From contig OY756957.1 of NCBI GenBank assembly GCA_963580455.1, positions 7,197,001 to 7,261,000 of the forward strand: a stretch of 64,000 bases of DNA, in the 5' to 3' direction. The stretch comes from Euonymus europaeus. Its lineage: Eukaryota > Streptophyta > Magnoliopsida > Celastrales > Celastraceae. Made by a program: the position numbers and the translations under genes. The notes beneath the pieces are model-generated. The model had not been told where the DNA came from and made no database searches. It saw only the letters and a list, made by a program, of their open reading frames with translations. Below are positions 46,368 to 59,412 of the stretch, one piece after another; the stretch's first letter is position 1; every line of letters starts with the position of its first letter.

Positions 46368-46892
46368 TTACAAAGATGGTGGCGGAGGAGTTGAAAAACC
46401 CTTGCTTGGCCCTGATGGAGGAGTTGGTGTGTACCTAGGCAACATATCAACTTTTAGACTGGTGAGACGATGAGGAGGACTGCCTGACCCACCTTTGCTA
46501 GGACTAGATGGAGGATAAGGTCCCTTCGGCAACACTCCAAAATCTCGGCCAGTGAGATGAGGAGGAGGACCGCTTGGCTCCCCTTTGCTCGGACCAGATG
46601 GAGGATAAGGTCTCTTGGACAACATACCAAAATCTAGGGCAGTAAGATAATGATGAGGACTGCCTGGCTCACCTTTCCTCGGACTAGATGGAGGATAAGG
46701 TCCCTTAGGCAACCTACGACCAAAATCTAGGCCGGTGAGATATAGAGGAGGAATGCGTGGCTCACCTTTGCTCGGTCCGGTTGGAGGGATTGGTGTGTAC
46801 TTAGGCAACATGCCAAAATCAATCATCCTCGCATCAATGGAAGAGAAGAGAAAGGCCAAAGCCATCATAGTATTCACAATGAACGTCACCAT
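46368..46892 (-). CDS. IDA-like secreted precursor with five tandem peptide motifs
   Basis: IDA/IDL peptides are secreted, proline-rich signals perceived by HAESA-type receptor kinases that drive organ abscission and cell separation. I take the ATG at 46892 (MVTFIVNTMMALAFLF, a good signal peptide cut near SIDA); an in-frame ATG at 46931 adds 13 basic residues. Numbering from 46931, five repeats of 30-31 aa follow: FGMLPKYTPIPPTGPSKGEP (39-58), FGRRLPKGPYPPSSPRKGEP (70-89), FGMLSKRPYPPSGPSKGEP (101-119), FGVLPKGPYPPSSPSKGGS (131-149) and VDMLPRYTPTPPSGPSKGFS (161-180). Each matches the IDA pattern (FGYLPKG.PIPPSxPSK) but ends Lys-Gly where IDA has Lys-Arg-His-Asn. Repeats 1 and 5 carry YTPxPP; 2-4 carry PYPP. 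The DNA repeats have an exact 90-bp period at 46501, 46591 and 46681. No introns, no cysteine. The secreted repeat protein is clear; the IDA function is inference. Confidence 0.8.
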   Translation of the reverse strand: MVTFIVNTMMALAFLFSSIDARMIDFGMLPKYTPIPPTGPSKGEPRIPPLYLTGLDFGRRLPKGPYPPSSPRKGEPGSPHHYLTALDFGMLSKRPYPPSGPSKGEPSGPPPHLTGRDFGVLPKGPYPPSSPSKGGSGSPPHRLTSLKVDMLPRYTPTPPSGPSKGFSTPPPPSL

Positions 46893-46931
46893 TGTTTTGT
46901 TTCTCTTTGATTTGTGTATGTATATGATCAT

Positions 46932-48041
46932 CCATCAATGTTTTTCAATGAAGAATGCATGGAAGCAAAAGATTTTTTTTCTTTAATGCAAATAATGGAA
47001 GGAAATATTGAATTTTCTTACTAAAGATACTATATTTAATTACTTTCCTTAATGAAAAATACGTTTCATATTTTTTATCTTTGAATTGGGTCAAGAAATA
47101 TTTATGGATTTTGTTTGAAAGTACATAATAAAATTCCAAATCACTCATATTTGGCCATGGTCAAGATTCCAAGGTCAATGGAAACAACTTTATACAAGTC
47201 CAAGGATTCGTAATTTCCTTTTCTAGGGAGTTAATTTCCAATATTTTGATCTATAGTTGTAAGTATCAATTTGTAACAAGTTTCAGGGGAAATTTACAAT
47301 ATAATTTAACCATCTCTTATTTTGAGATAATTTAATTTCATTGGACACAATACAATCTCATAAATAAAAATTCACACTAAAAATTGATCATAATAAATAA
47401 ATGTAGAGAAATTATCTCCATTTGAAAGCAACATTAAATGAACGAATTATATTGTGTCCAATGAATAAATTGAGATTATCATGCATTGAAACATTAAATT
47501 AAAATTGTATTTTAACATTAAATGGAGATTGACATGCATTGAAATATAATGATAACGAGCGAATAATCACTAAGATACAATGACCATGCTCCAAATGGCA
47601 TCATTAGTATTTTTTAATTTCAAGTTAATTAATGTCGCTCTTCCGAACAATGTCATTGAGAAAAATGTTAGATTGGTAAGAAATTAAAACCAAGTGAAAA
47701 TTGATATTTAATTTTAAATAAAATATCATTTTGGTTAAAAACACAATCTCTCCAGAGTTCAAAATTTAAAGAAGTTCGTCGAGGCTCGAGTTTGAAGTAG
47801 GCGAGGGTTATGCAGTAGTGAACCATTTCATAATTCAAGCTAAGAAAGCATGATTTATGCATTCTCCTCTCGTCTTCTTGGAGGAGATTGCTTGATTTGT
47901 GCTTGGAATGCATGTTCCATCCCTTTAAATAAAGCCTTGTTAGTGGTAAAAAATCAGAATTTTTTTTATGGCATTACCAATTTAAGAATTATGTATGTTA
48001 TATTTCATTAAATAATTTGGGTAGTCATCGATTTATATGAC
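46932..48041. other. intergenic between IDA-like gene and RPN9
   Basis: Contains the IDA-like promoter side and a 14-bp perfect inverted repeat (CATTGGACACAATA at 47339-47352, TATTGTGTCCAATG at 47450-47463) with imperfect outward extension. It may be a small MITE or hairpin. Very AT-rich otherwise; no gene recognised. Confidence 0.5.
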
Positions 48042-48179
48042 TGGGCTTGAGTGCGCCAAAGCCCAATCCTCATTAGTTGTCTAGTTAAGAAGAAGTCCAA
48101 ATTTGATGAGGACTTTGACCCCAAATATTTGTTTGGGCCCAATTTTAATTTTGGAGCCCTTAATATCACGCCCGGCCCA
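48042..48179 (+). promoter_or_regulatory. cluster of site II (TGGGCY) elements upstream of RPN9
   Basis: TGGGCT at 48042-48047, AGCCCA at 48060-48065, overlapping TGGGCC/GGCCCA at 48134-48141 and GGCCCA at 48174-48179, about 160-295 bp before the ATG. Such elements bind TCP factors and are common in promoters of housekeeping and proliferation genes in plants. Role here is inference from position. Confidence 0.55.
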
Positions 48180-48335
48180 AAGTTTTCTGAATTTTAAATT
48201 ATTTCTTTTTCTGTTCTTTTCTTTTAGCTCAAGAAAAACAAAATAAAAGCAGAGTCAGAAATAAACAAAAAATTCTTCTCCTCTTCCGCTCTGAGTCGGT
48301 CTATTTGGTTCTGGTGATAGTTGTTGAACTCAGCC

Positions 48336-51300
48336 ATGGCAGCTCTGCAGTATCTCGAGACGCTGCGCAACGCGCATCCGGAGCTGTCGGAATGGTACAA
48401 TTCGCTGGCGGATCTGTACGAAAAGAAGCTCTGGCATCAGCTCGCTCTCAAGCTCGAGCAGTTTGTCGCTCTCTCCGTCTTCCAGGTACTAATCTTTCTA
48501 TTAGTTTCTCTATGTTATCTCTATGATGATGCCTTGTACTTGTGTGTCTCGATGGTGATTGTGGCGGTTAGGGATTGTTTAGATCTCGGATGGGGTTTTA
48601 GGGTAAACTTTGTTTGCTGGAACAGTGTTTTTTTTAACGGAAGTTTTGATGGGGGGTGTTGGTGTTTTAGAAATCTGGAATTTTGGGGGTTTTCGGGGCA
48701 GTGGAACTCCGAATTCTAAAGTAGTTATTGGGGTTTTAATAAGACAATCATGCTTCTAATCGGGAGATTTTAGATTCTTGTTTCCATCTGGGCTGCAGGG
48801 TAAGTGAAAAAATAGACAAAAGGCCATTTTAAGAGTCTCCTCCTTTCTTCCAAGCTAAGATGTGTAGTACAGTAGTACTAATGGGTTTGGCTGCGTGGAA
48901 TTTTTTTTATTGCAACGGTAATGTCTATACTTTATTTCTGGATGGTTTTAGGTGTGTTAAAAAACCGTAATTAGAAGGTTTTAAAGTTTCTTGTAATTTG
49001 CTCGAGTGTGAAAAGCACAAACTATAAATAGCCATTGTTATAAGTGACTAGCATTCCCCCACTTACTGTGTTTACCTCCAATAATGGGATCGGCTTTATG
49101 TTTTTTCTTACATACTGTTCCATTTAATATCTATGAATTTACTGTGTTCCCATTTCCTTTGGACTATGGGTGTTTCATACATTGCTGCTATGCAATTGAA
49201 ACATAACTATGTGGTTTTTCTCTGTGTGCATCTGACATTCTCATTCTCTTATATATCAACTGTCAGGCTGGCGATGCTTTGATACAATTGTATCACAATT
49301 TCATCACCGACTTTGAGACAAAGATCAACCTTCTCAAGCTTGCACATTTTGCTGTTATCGTTTCTCGTCAGTATCCGGAGAAAGAGGCCGCCATTAGTTA
49401 TCTTGAAGGGGTGATTGAAAAGCTACGAGCTACTAAAGAGAGTCGCATAGAGGAACCTATCATTTACATCAAAATGCAAATTGCTCTCCTCAAACTTGAG
49501 CAAGGGGATCAGAAAGAGTGCAAGAAACTCCTTGAAGAGGGGAAGAGTGCTCTGGATAGTATGACAGACATTGATCCATCTGTGTATGCCAGTTTCTACT
49601 GGGTTTCATCTCAATATCATAAATATCGTCAGGAATTTGCTGAATTCTACAAAAGCGCCCTTCTTTATCTGGCATACACGTCAGTGGAGTCTCTGTCAGA
49701 TTCATTCAAGCTGGTATGTGTTATTTCTCACAGTGTCGGAATTCCATGCTAATTTTGTTATTTTATGGTTTTCAAAGTTTAAATATGATATACATTTCTT
49801 TTAAATTTAGACTTTCAAAAAAAATATTATTATGTTTCTGTCACATTCCTATGATCTCTCCAATCTCTTTTAGCTGATACTGCCAGAAGACCTCTTTTAC
49901 TAGTTCTGTCTAAAGTTTCTTAAAATCTGTCTATTGACATGTATATTTCTGAAATGCATGAAATATATTGCTATAAAAATTGATACATTGTATGCAAATT
50001 TTGAATTTGATCTAATTTTTTATGATTTGGCAAATCTTGTATTTTTATCCACAAATTAAATCTGTGACCTTGTTATATTTTTAGGATTTGGCATTTGATC
50101 TTTCCCTATCTGCGCTGCTGGGAGATAATATCTACAACTTTGGAGAATTGCTCGCTCATCCTATTGTAAGTGTGACTTAATTGTAGTTTCTCATTTGTAT
50201 GTGTACCTCAATTATTTTCCTTCAACTTGTTAATGCGGATCAATCAAATTAATGCTTGTCAGTGTTGTCTTTACTCAAAAGAATCGTTGTTTTTGTGTAC
50301 AAGCTTACAGCTATATTAATTCTTAATGATGGCATTTTGTGTGCTCAAGAAAAAATTTGTGGGGCAACATGTGTTATTTCCAGAACTTAGTTCGTGTGGT
50401 AAAATTTGGAATTTTAATCCAAAAATTTATGCCAATCATTGTTATCTTTCCTAAAAATCATCGAATTTATGTGGGACATATGTGGTTTAGTTCTTGCGGC
50501 TATTGCTATAACTTAGTTTTATGTGGTGAAATTTGAATGTTAATCCACTAAGAATAGTAATGCCACTGCATGGATTTTTCAATTTTTCAAGCTTGAGATT
50601 TATTAGCTTGAGGCAGTGGTTGTTATGTTTGTAATTAAAGCTCAGAACATCTTTGAGAAGTAAATACTGGTGGAAGATGCTTGAGTTCAGTGCACTTTAC
50701 CTATGGCAAGGTGAGTGGTACATCATAGGAGCAACACGGTAATATACTAATGGAGCTTGTTTTTGTCGCTGTGCTAGACTAAATTCATTTGGATATAATA
50801 TGGCCAACATGTATCTTTAATTTCCTCATAAATATATCATTCATTTTATCAGTAAAAAGTTTAAAACTACATGTTATTGTTTACTTCCACTTTCTTGACC
50901 CTAGTATTTCTTTTTGAACCTCGAAGCTTTGTTCTCTGTTAATTTATAATGGTTTGCTGCTTCAGTGAACCTGTGTGAAGTAACCTGTATTTTCTAGTTT
51001 AAATTTGAAAGCTGGAGTTCGTCAAATGTGCATACATGTCTCTGCCCCTCTTTGTGCACTTTCTTAGAGATTGGTTAAAGTAACATGTTACTTAATATGA
51101 CAAACATCTGCAATTGATAGATTTATACTCTTTGCATTTATTTCATGTTTTTATATAGCATTAATGAGACATATTTTAAACTTGTGCAGATTAGGTGCCT
51201 CTTAGGAACAAAGGTTGAATGGCTTTACCATATTCTTCTGGCATTCAACTCTGGGGATCTGTTTCGCTATCAAGAATTATGTCGTGTGCACAATGCTGCC

Positions 51301-52231
51301 CTAAGTGCTCAACCAGCATTGGTTGAGAATGAGAAGAAGCTACTAGAAAAAATCAACATTCTTTGCCTTATGGAAATTATCTTCAGGTGTGTATGTGATT
51401 TTATGGCCTATTTACTTCTCATTAGCATGGAGGGAGGTTTAAATTTATCTACATCTGTATGTACCTTTGCTTATTTGAAATGTGATTTGCTCTGTTGCAG
51501 CCGCCCATCTGAAGATCGAACTATTCCGTTAACTGCTATTGCTGAGCGCACGAAACTCTCTATTGAGGATGTGGAACATCTTTTAATGAAGAGTCTCTCT
51601 GTATGTCCATTCTCCTTTCTTGTTATTCTTTAGATTTTTATTTTGGATAATCACTATGATGGTAAATGCTTCATGACTTTTTATATGCCTGAGGATTGAA
51701 TTTTGTGTGTAAAACTTAGTGAAATGAACATATATCTGGAAGGTTACCTGTAATGTATAAAAGCCTACCTGTCTATAGAGCAGCATGGTTCCTTAAACCA
51801 ATGTTGCCTTTCTATAATCCTTTAGAGGAAGTTAATATGAAACACATCTGGGGTTTTGAAACTACAATATTGTGGAATCACTAAACAAGTAAACTTGACG
51901 ATTCCTTTTGATTTTTTTTCGATCTTTTGTGGCATATTCACCAACCCAACTTACTGATTGTATGTTTCGTTACGGGAAATTGTTTATACTTAATCACTCA
52001 GTAATCTCGTAGAATCTTATGAACACTGGCTGAATACTGCTGCAGGTACATCTTATTGAGGGTATAATTGATCAAGTTGAGGGAACGGTTCATGTATCCT
52101 GGGTTCAGCCAAGAGTTCTGGGGGTTCAACAGATCACATCATTAAGAGACTGGCTTGGCAACTGGTTGGATAAAGTACATACTGCTTTGTTATCCATCGA
52201 AGCAGAAACACCAGATTTAGTTGCATCATGA
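48336..52231 (+). CDS. RPN9: 26S proteasome regulatory subunit RPN9 (PSMD13)
   Basis: RPN9 is a PCI-domain scaffold subunit of the 19S lid, which deubiquitinates and feeds proteins to the proteasome in cytosol and nucleus. Six exons with GT-AG junctions: 48336-48485, 49267-49713, 50085-50165, 51190-51386, 51501-51600 and 52046-52231. They sum to 1,161 bp and give exactly 386 aa, the usual plant length. I start at the ATG at 48336 (MAALQYLETLRNAHPELSEWY). Landmarks: AGDALIQLYHNFITDFETKINLLKLA (exon 2), DLSLSALLGDNIYNFGELLAHPI (exon 3), and the PCI part from about residue 170 through VHLIEGIIDQVEGTVHVSWVQPRVL (exon 6). All phases agree. It is convergent with the XLG gene (stop to stop 1.3 kb). 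Confidence 0.97.
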
Positions 52232-53564
52232 TTTGCCTTTTTGGCTTGATTTTCATTCTGCCCTTTGTATCAAATTTTTAATTTTAATTAGAAGCAAAAA
52301 TGCTAAGACAGGAAACAGAGAGAGACTAGCAAGGCCCTTGGATTGTCTGTACTCTTCCTTTTCATATTGCACCATCCATTTTATTTAGCCGTTTCCGGAA
52401 AGCAGCGGCTTGTTTCCTCGACTTTTGTTGTGTTGGGTGTTAAATGGCATGCCTAGTGACATGGTGAAAAAACATCCTTATGATTATAACCATTTTTTTG
52501 GAGTGGTTACTGCTTGTGTGTTTGGGAAATTTCATCTGATGGAATTTGATGTGATAAAAAGTCCATTCTCTTCCATGTATTTCTGATAGTAACGTAGAAT
52601 TGTTGGATATTTTTTACATATATTTTCTGCTTCGAAGCTCCGGGGACTTCATGCTTTGGCTAACATGCCAGAACTTTTTGAGCAGCAAGAGACACGTTTC
52701 TGGTAGTTAATTTGTGGAGATATTTTCAACTACAATTGGAGAATGCCATTGCAATTTTTGGTCTAAAATTTTTTATCAAACCGTCGGGAAATGACCTCCT
52801 CTCTCTCCTTTCTGCCCTATTATTGATGGGTCTTGTGTTTTGTAGTGGATTTGCCCGTTTGTTTGCTATGGGTCTTTGTATTTTTGGTTTCTGAGCGAGG
52901 CAGGCTTGAGATTTGTATTTTCGTTTTTTTTCTCTCTAAGTTTTCAGTTGTGGTGATTGATTTTGTGGACTGTGTTTTTTTTTATCAAGAGCGAGGCGGA
53001 AAAGACCCATAAGTGAAAATACTGGTTAGTGAAAATACCTCAGCGTTCCTGAGGTGGTGGCAAGTGCCAACCTCTAGGGCTCTAACTAGTACTCTAGTTG
53101 ATTTTATTTGTAACAAACTAAACATGACTTAACATCTATGCTCGAACGTAGAGGGAAGGTTTATAACAACTAAGCATACTTTGGCAATTTCAGTTATTTA
53201 GGTATTAAAAATTGTAGAGTGGAGTAAGAAGAGAAGAAAAAAAACTTGTTTCCCTCCATTTCTCTAACGGCTACATCCCCTTTACCATACAAATACACTA
53301 ATCTCTCTTAACAAATCAGTTCTGTTGCTTTCTACAATTGTAAAGAGTGGCATCCCTTCAAAAACTACAAATACAATATTTTCTGTGAGTACAAAAAATA
53401 AAATAGAATCCTAAAATGTCAAGCAAAAGTAGAATATTAATGTAAACAACAATTGACGGAAAAAAATGCAGATGACCAAACCACCTTGTTCAAATAAGGA
53501 ACGAATGGACCCATTTTTATACACTTTTCCCCATCAATCAAGCAAATAAAAATTCAAAACCAGA
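52232..53564. other. convergent 3' intergenic spacer
   Basis: Holds RPN9 and XLG 3' UTRs. A phrase at 53020-53090 (GTGAAAATACC...GGTGGTGGCAAGTGCC) may be repetitive. No gene recognised. Confidence 0.45.
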
Positions 53565-56500
53565 TCACTCTTGCCTGACATATGGGGAGGAGCTCATGTC
53601 AGTGCTGTAAAAAGAATCCTCTGCCCCACCATAGTAGGTCTCCTCTTTCTCCTCATCCCACTTGAGGATTTCTCTTATGTATTTAAATGCTTCGTCGATG
53701 GTAAGTCGGTCCCTTGCCCTAGCTTGCCACACAAAAAGCTTACGACCTGTAAGAGAAGCGTAAAGGTCCTTAAACTTCATTGCAACATAATAGTAAGCCT
53801 GGTGGGCAAGTGACTGGTTGTTGTTATGAGGCCGCACTGGACTGAAGTCACTGAACCACTCACAAGTACTTAGAGGCACCCGATTAACCTTTTCCTCGAA
53901 GAGATCATACTTATTGAGTATCAACACAAAAGGTGTATCCTTGAAGCAGGGGTGTCTAATCATGGACTCAAAAAGTTCCTTGCTTTCCAACATCTTGTTT
54001 TGAATTAGGGATCCGCTACCACTGCTCTCTGGTGAGAACCACATCTGGTCATAGTCACTGAGTGCAACACAGAAAACCACTGCACGTACGTCTTCAAACA
54101 TTTCCACCCACTTGCATCCTTCGGTCATTCCCTTTGCATTTACTCTAATAAGCTGGTATCTATGGGAAAAAAATACAGAAAATTTAAGACTTGCAGAATA
54201 ACTACTAAAAATATTATTTTCAAACACAAAGACGACATATTATAAATTTACAAAGCTTATGTACTGTAAGAGGGTCCTCTGTCTTTAGTCTCTTTGTAAC
54301 AAAGAAATCACTGGTGAAGTACAGTTATCTAAGCAGTGAGTGGTCAAATGTATTGAGGTAAAAACTTCTGTATATATACCGAAAGAAGACTACACACTCA
54401 TTACCTAGTCAAAGGCTGTGTCGGGGCTTCCATATTTTCTGTGTAGGTTTCAGACATTGGGCTTCGATCATCGAGTGAAAATTCTATGAACGCTAGACCA
54501 TTCGCTTGCGTGACTCCTTCTGCATAAAGTATATCTCGTTCAGAAGGTTCATATTCATTGCTTGAGACCTCAACTGCCTGAAAATAAAAAAGATCCCGTT
54601 ATCTAGCCACTGACCGCCAAAAATGTCTAAGAACATAATTTATCCCCAACTTTAGATCAGAAAGAAAAGAGGAAATACACATGTAAAAACCATTCCTAGA
54701 AGGCAAACAAATTTCTTAAATATGGCCCTGTCTATATGCACTAACAATTGATAGTGGCTCAAATATATCTGGCATACATTTAGGGAGCAACAGAGTCAAA
54801 ATGATGTAGCATGTTCAATAGGTCATATTTATCTCCTCTTGGGAGACCTTATATGCACACAACAAAAAGAAGAGAAAAACAGTAATATAGAGCAACCTTG
54901 AATACAGTGTTATTTTGAAAGCCTCCAAAAAACAGAAACTCTCACCGAGCCTGTAACTGTACAAACAAAACCTATATCCTTCATCAATCACCATGTAATC
55001 AGCATTGCACAAAATATAGCTAAAAAGGTATCATCCCAATTCAGTAGTCATTTCTGAGTAGAAATCCTGATATAAGACATTATAAACCCAACTTCCAAAG
55101 CAAAAAACACATATTTTACAGTCCATAGAGCTAATGTTGATAAAGACCAGGAGAAGATCACATTCAATATTCTGGCCTTCTGGGAAAACAATTTTTCCTC
55201 AGAAAAATGCAAGAGCAGAACACTCGATAAAGAACGAATATCAAGGAAAATAAAGCGGCACCATACAAGCTTAGTCCCTCAAATAATATTTTCGTTCTGC
55301 AAATATTGATGTCAACAAGGACTAGGAGTATACCCGGCTTAGAAAGTACTCTGTAACATCTGGAAGGAAGTGAAGCTCATCTTTTCGTTTGTATGTTTCC
55401 TGTATAGCAGGATCCTTCCACACTTCTTCAACTAGAGGTGCATACTCCCGTGTTGCAGCAGGGAAAAACGCATCCAAATCACCAGTGGATATAATATCGA
55501 GCAACCAATCGGAGAAATGCTTTAGTCTTGGGTTAATGGAATAAATACATTGATTAGATTCACCATCACTTTCTCCACCTAAAAGTAAAGTTGAAAATAT
55601 TAATGCATATATGAAGGAAACCATAGTTATATCAAAAATTTGTTTGCTTCTCTTAAATCATAATAGTGCTAATTACATCACAGCTACATTAGTATTAATA
55701 AACAACAGTTCTTCAGGCTCATAACAAGTTATCACAATCCATTTAGCATATGTTGCATCACAATCATCTAAATTAAAACTTTCCATCAGCAATCCAAAGG
55801 TTCGAAGCTACTGAATCTTGACTTTCAACAGAAATAGAGATTTCACAATCATCAGACAGATGAGATTTGATCAACATAAAAACATTACAGAACCAACCCA
55901 AAGTCCCCGAGAAACAAATAAACGTAGAATTCTGCATTGACTTTCAGGTTTCCAAGTGTATCAAGAAAGCCAACACGAGGGGCTGAAACAATTTTCTGAC
56001 TAAAAGCTATTCTGATTGGAAAATCTGACAATTCAATTTATACGATACAACATGATATTGTGTAACTTAATTGCGCCCCAATTGCTTTCTAATGAATTAT
56101 ATAAGTAGAACATGCGCCATTTGTTCTTAACTTGCGTAAATACCTCTCAAAAAAGAAAAGAAAGAAGCGTGCATATGACCGTTCACAACTATATCGTGAA
56201 ACAATGGGCCAGGCATCCTTTAAATCAGTATCATTATCATCATATCATTTTTTTGGGGTTGGGGGTGTGGGGTGAGACATATTTTGAGATAAGATAGAAA
56301 TTAAAATATAGAGATAACCTGCTTTGGAGTTATGATCTTGGGAATCAAATGCTTTCATCCTAGAAATTGCCTCCTCCTCAAAGCGCTCCCTTCCATCAAG
56401 CAAAATGCTAAGATATCTATACATATTGCTCTGGATCATCAGCTTAATATCCTGCAGTTCTTCCACAGCAAACTTGTTCCCATACAAAAATTTAGCCTGT

Positions 56501-59391
56501 TCAACGAGGCAAGGAAAATAAAAGAATGGCCTCAACAATTTAATAGTAAGCTCTAGAGAAAGAAATCATACAGGAAATATATGAACAAAATACTTGTAAC
56601 AAAAGTACGTCAAACTGAGGATGAGTTGTAGCTTCGACTATGAATGCAATGAAAGAAATACAAAATTTAATAATAAAACAAAAGAACCTTGTTTAGTTAA
56701 AGTTGCTCATATTTAAACGGAAACAATTCCAACCACTTGGTTTGTTGTGTGTGAATAATTAAATCAAAAATTTAATGTTGAGCAAAAAAAATAAAAAAAA
56801 AAATAAAAAATGTGATATTTTGCAAATAAATTTTAAGAGGAAGCATTCCTTATGTACCTAGCCAATGACTAACTAAATGGGCTTCCCTGAACTTGCTAAC
56901 TAAATTGGCATGGACTTTGCTTCAATGGCAGGAATGAACTTTTGTTCTCTGGTGCTGCAGTATTTCCACCACAAGTGTGCCCCAAATCCAATTACAAGAA
57001 ATAACATAGAATATCTTTCATGTAATCATGTTTACTCCATCCATCAAGTGATTTAGATTTTCTTTTCTGCCTGTCCTTTACCAATCAAGTTTTTGATATT
57101 GATTAGACATGCAGTAACTAATCAATAGGTAAAAAGAAAATGGATCAAAGAAAAAAGAAAGTACAGATTGCTAAATCACCAAACAAAAGGTCATACCTGC
57201 TTGAAGATAGTGCTGGTTCCAGAGCCTTCCATCCCAAGCAGAAGTAGCTTTTGAACTTTTTTCCGCTCCAGATAATTTGGAACAGTAACGTAATTGCTAG
57301 CCTCATCTCTCACTCCATTAGGTGGACCATGGGGAAAAGGCAGAGACAACAAGGAACTAACAAACCGTATTGATGCCTGTCTACCAAAGAGAAAATCCAA
57401 ACTATTTTCATATAGGACATTTAGGACGTAGTTTTGGCTCTCAGATATTTAAGATTTTAACAGTACTTACCTTCTCCCAAATGTTCCCTCTGATATTATT
57501 CTGGCCTTCTTCCTCATAACGACCATCATCATAGACCCAAAAGTGAGTGTCACGTGGGCACTGTACATTTGCCAGCTGAAAACGTAAAGAAACTAATTCA
57601 GTGATTCATTCACACTGACTACAAACCAAAGGAACCAAGAAATGCAAGTTATAAAATGCGATAGGGTTACTTAGGTAGTTCATTGTTCTGCATACACAGG
57701 CTTTAGTTTCAGTCCATATATTTGTTTTATGGACCTCTCTGTTGGTTATCACAAACCAAATATAGTAAATTACTTTGCCTCTGAGCATTACAGTAAATTC
57801 CCACGAGTGACTGTGGCCTTTAACAGGTTACCATAAGCCAAATATCATCTATTTGTTTCCTGTTATAGCTACAGTTATGTTTGAATCCAAAGGAAAATGC
57901 TAAGAGTCTATACTATCAAAAAAGTAAAACAATACAAGTTAAGAACAGTCTCTATTTTTTATTTAGAGGAAGTAATATGCCCAGGCAGACAAGCGTGCAC
58001 ATGAGGAATGCCATAACCCAAATCAAAATTGCAAATTGGAAAGAAACAATATGACTATACAACTTGGTGGCTGTTAGCACATATATGCATCCAGACGTCA
58101 TTAAGAAGCTTTGACTATGGAACGAAGTCAAGAACATGAAATGAGTAAAATATGAATCTAACAGAAAAAACAAGAAGCTTACTCTTAGAACCCTCAACTC
58201 AAGTTTTGTAATTTCCCGGCCATTGATGTAAACTTCAGTGTTCCCATTGCTGGCATTAGGGCTAAGTTTTCCAGTGAAATTTAAGTTCGAACTGATTATT
58301 CTATCTGGTTTTTCTCCCTCCTGTCAAATGAGAAGACAAGTACATATGTTCAAAGCCGTTCCAGCAACTATAGAAATGATAAGGTTTCCAAGGTCATGAC
58401 CTTGTCAAATCATATATCTCACCTTTCCCCAGAGGCCAGATTCTTTGTCATACCAATATATACCAGGCTTCAACTTCCGTGGGGGCAACGAACATCCAAG
58501 CAATTCTGCCATCTCTTCTGGCTTCAAAGGAAATCCATTTACCATCAGCTGCTCTGGCCGAAGTTGGTTGGCGGCGCATTCTTTCTCAGCCTTCATTATT
58601 TGCTTCACTTCTAATGGACTCAGCAATCTAGATAACAGTCTTGAATGCTTTCCTAATTTCATTCGCTTAGACTCATCAATCGGCTCACCAATGCATGTTA
58701 CACACTTGCGCCCTTCAGGCATTGATCCCATTCCTCGAAGCACACAATTACTGCAATACTTAGCATCACAAACCAGGCACGATTCCTTTGTTTCCCACTT
58801 CCCCTTTCCACACCTGTAACAACATCTACTTTTCTTCACCTTCTTTCCTCTTGAAACCCCAACATACTCTGGATAAACAGGCTTCTCCATAACAACCTCT
58901 TTCCTCTCTGATCTATCAACAGTATTAAATGTAACAACTGCTGCTTTCCTTCCTTCGTTAGCAACTTTTTTTGGTGGATTAGTAAGATCATTATGGACAG
59001 AACCTGGCGAAGCAAAAGGTGAAGCTGAAGAACAATCATGTTGCTGCAAGACAGACACTACAGACTCTGAGCTTCCTGACACCCTTGGAGTTTGCGTTGG
59101 CGAACTTGTCACATCCCCAGCAAAACCAAAAACTGGCAAAGGGATTGGCTCAATCACTGGGGGACCCGAATGAGTTATTGATCTTTGCGACTCTGAAAGT
59201 GGTTCTGCAGTTGGGATTGCAGGAGAATTTACATCAAGGGGTTCGACTTTAGGGACTTCATATGAGACCGGAGGTCCCTCATACTCCAGAGCAATTGAGT
59301 AATCGAGCTCAGACTCATTTTCAGGGAGAGAAGCTCCAGGTGGAAGCATCTTTCTCACCATTTCCCTCCAGCTCTCTCTCTCCTGCTCCAT
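53565..59391 (-). CDS. XLG3: extra-large G protein (XLG3-type)
   Basis: Plant-specific G-alpha variant that works with Gbeta-gamma in immunity and root growth, at the plasma membrane and in the nucleus. Eight exons: 59391-58423, 58320-58183, 57575-57471, 57376-57197, 56496-56319, 55578-55334, 54577-54405 and 54159-53565, all phase-consistent, giving 860 aa. I prefer the ATG at 59391 ([32 protein letters not shown]); an upstream in-frame ATG at 59412 adds seven residues. The N-terminal half has the Cys-rich XLG signature ([27 protein letters not shown], about 190-220). The C-terminal half is the G-alpha-like domain: degenerate P-loop [28 protein letters not shown] (NKxD) and a switch region in exon 8. 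The SGTS P-loop is normal for XLGs. Assignment to XLG3 versus XLG1 rests on overall similarity and is less certain than the family call. Confidence 0.93.
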
Positions 59392-59412
59392 TTCCTTCAA
59401 TAAAGGCACCAA

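Noticed and set aside
48321..48719. 132-aa frame extending RPN9 exon 1
   Set aside because: Reads through the GT donor at 48486; the correct product splices to 49267. The upstream ATG at 48321 is also less likely than 48336.
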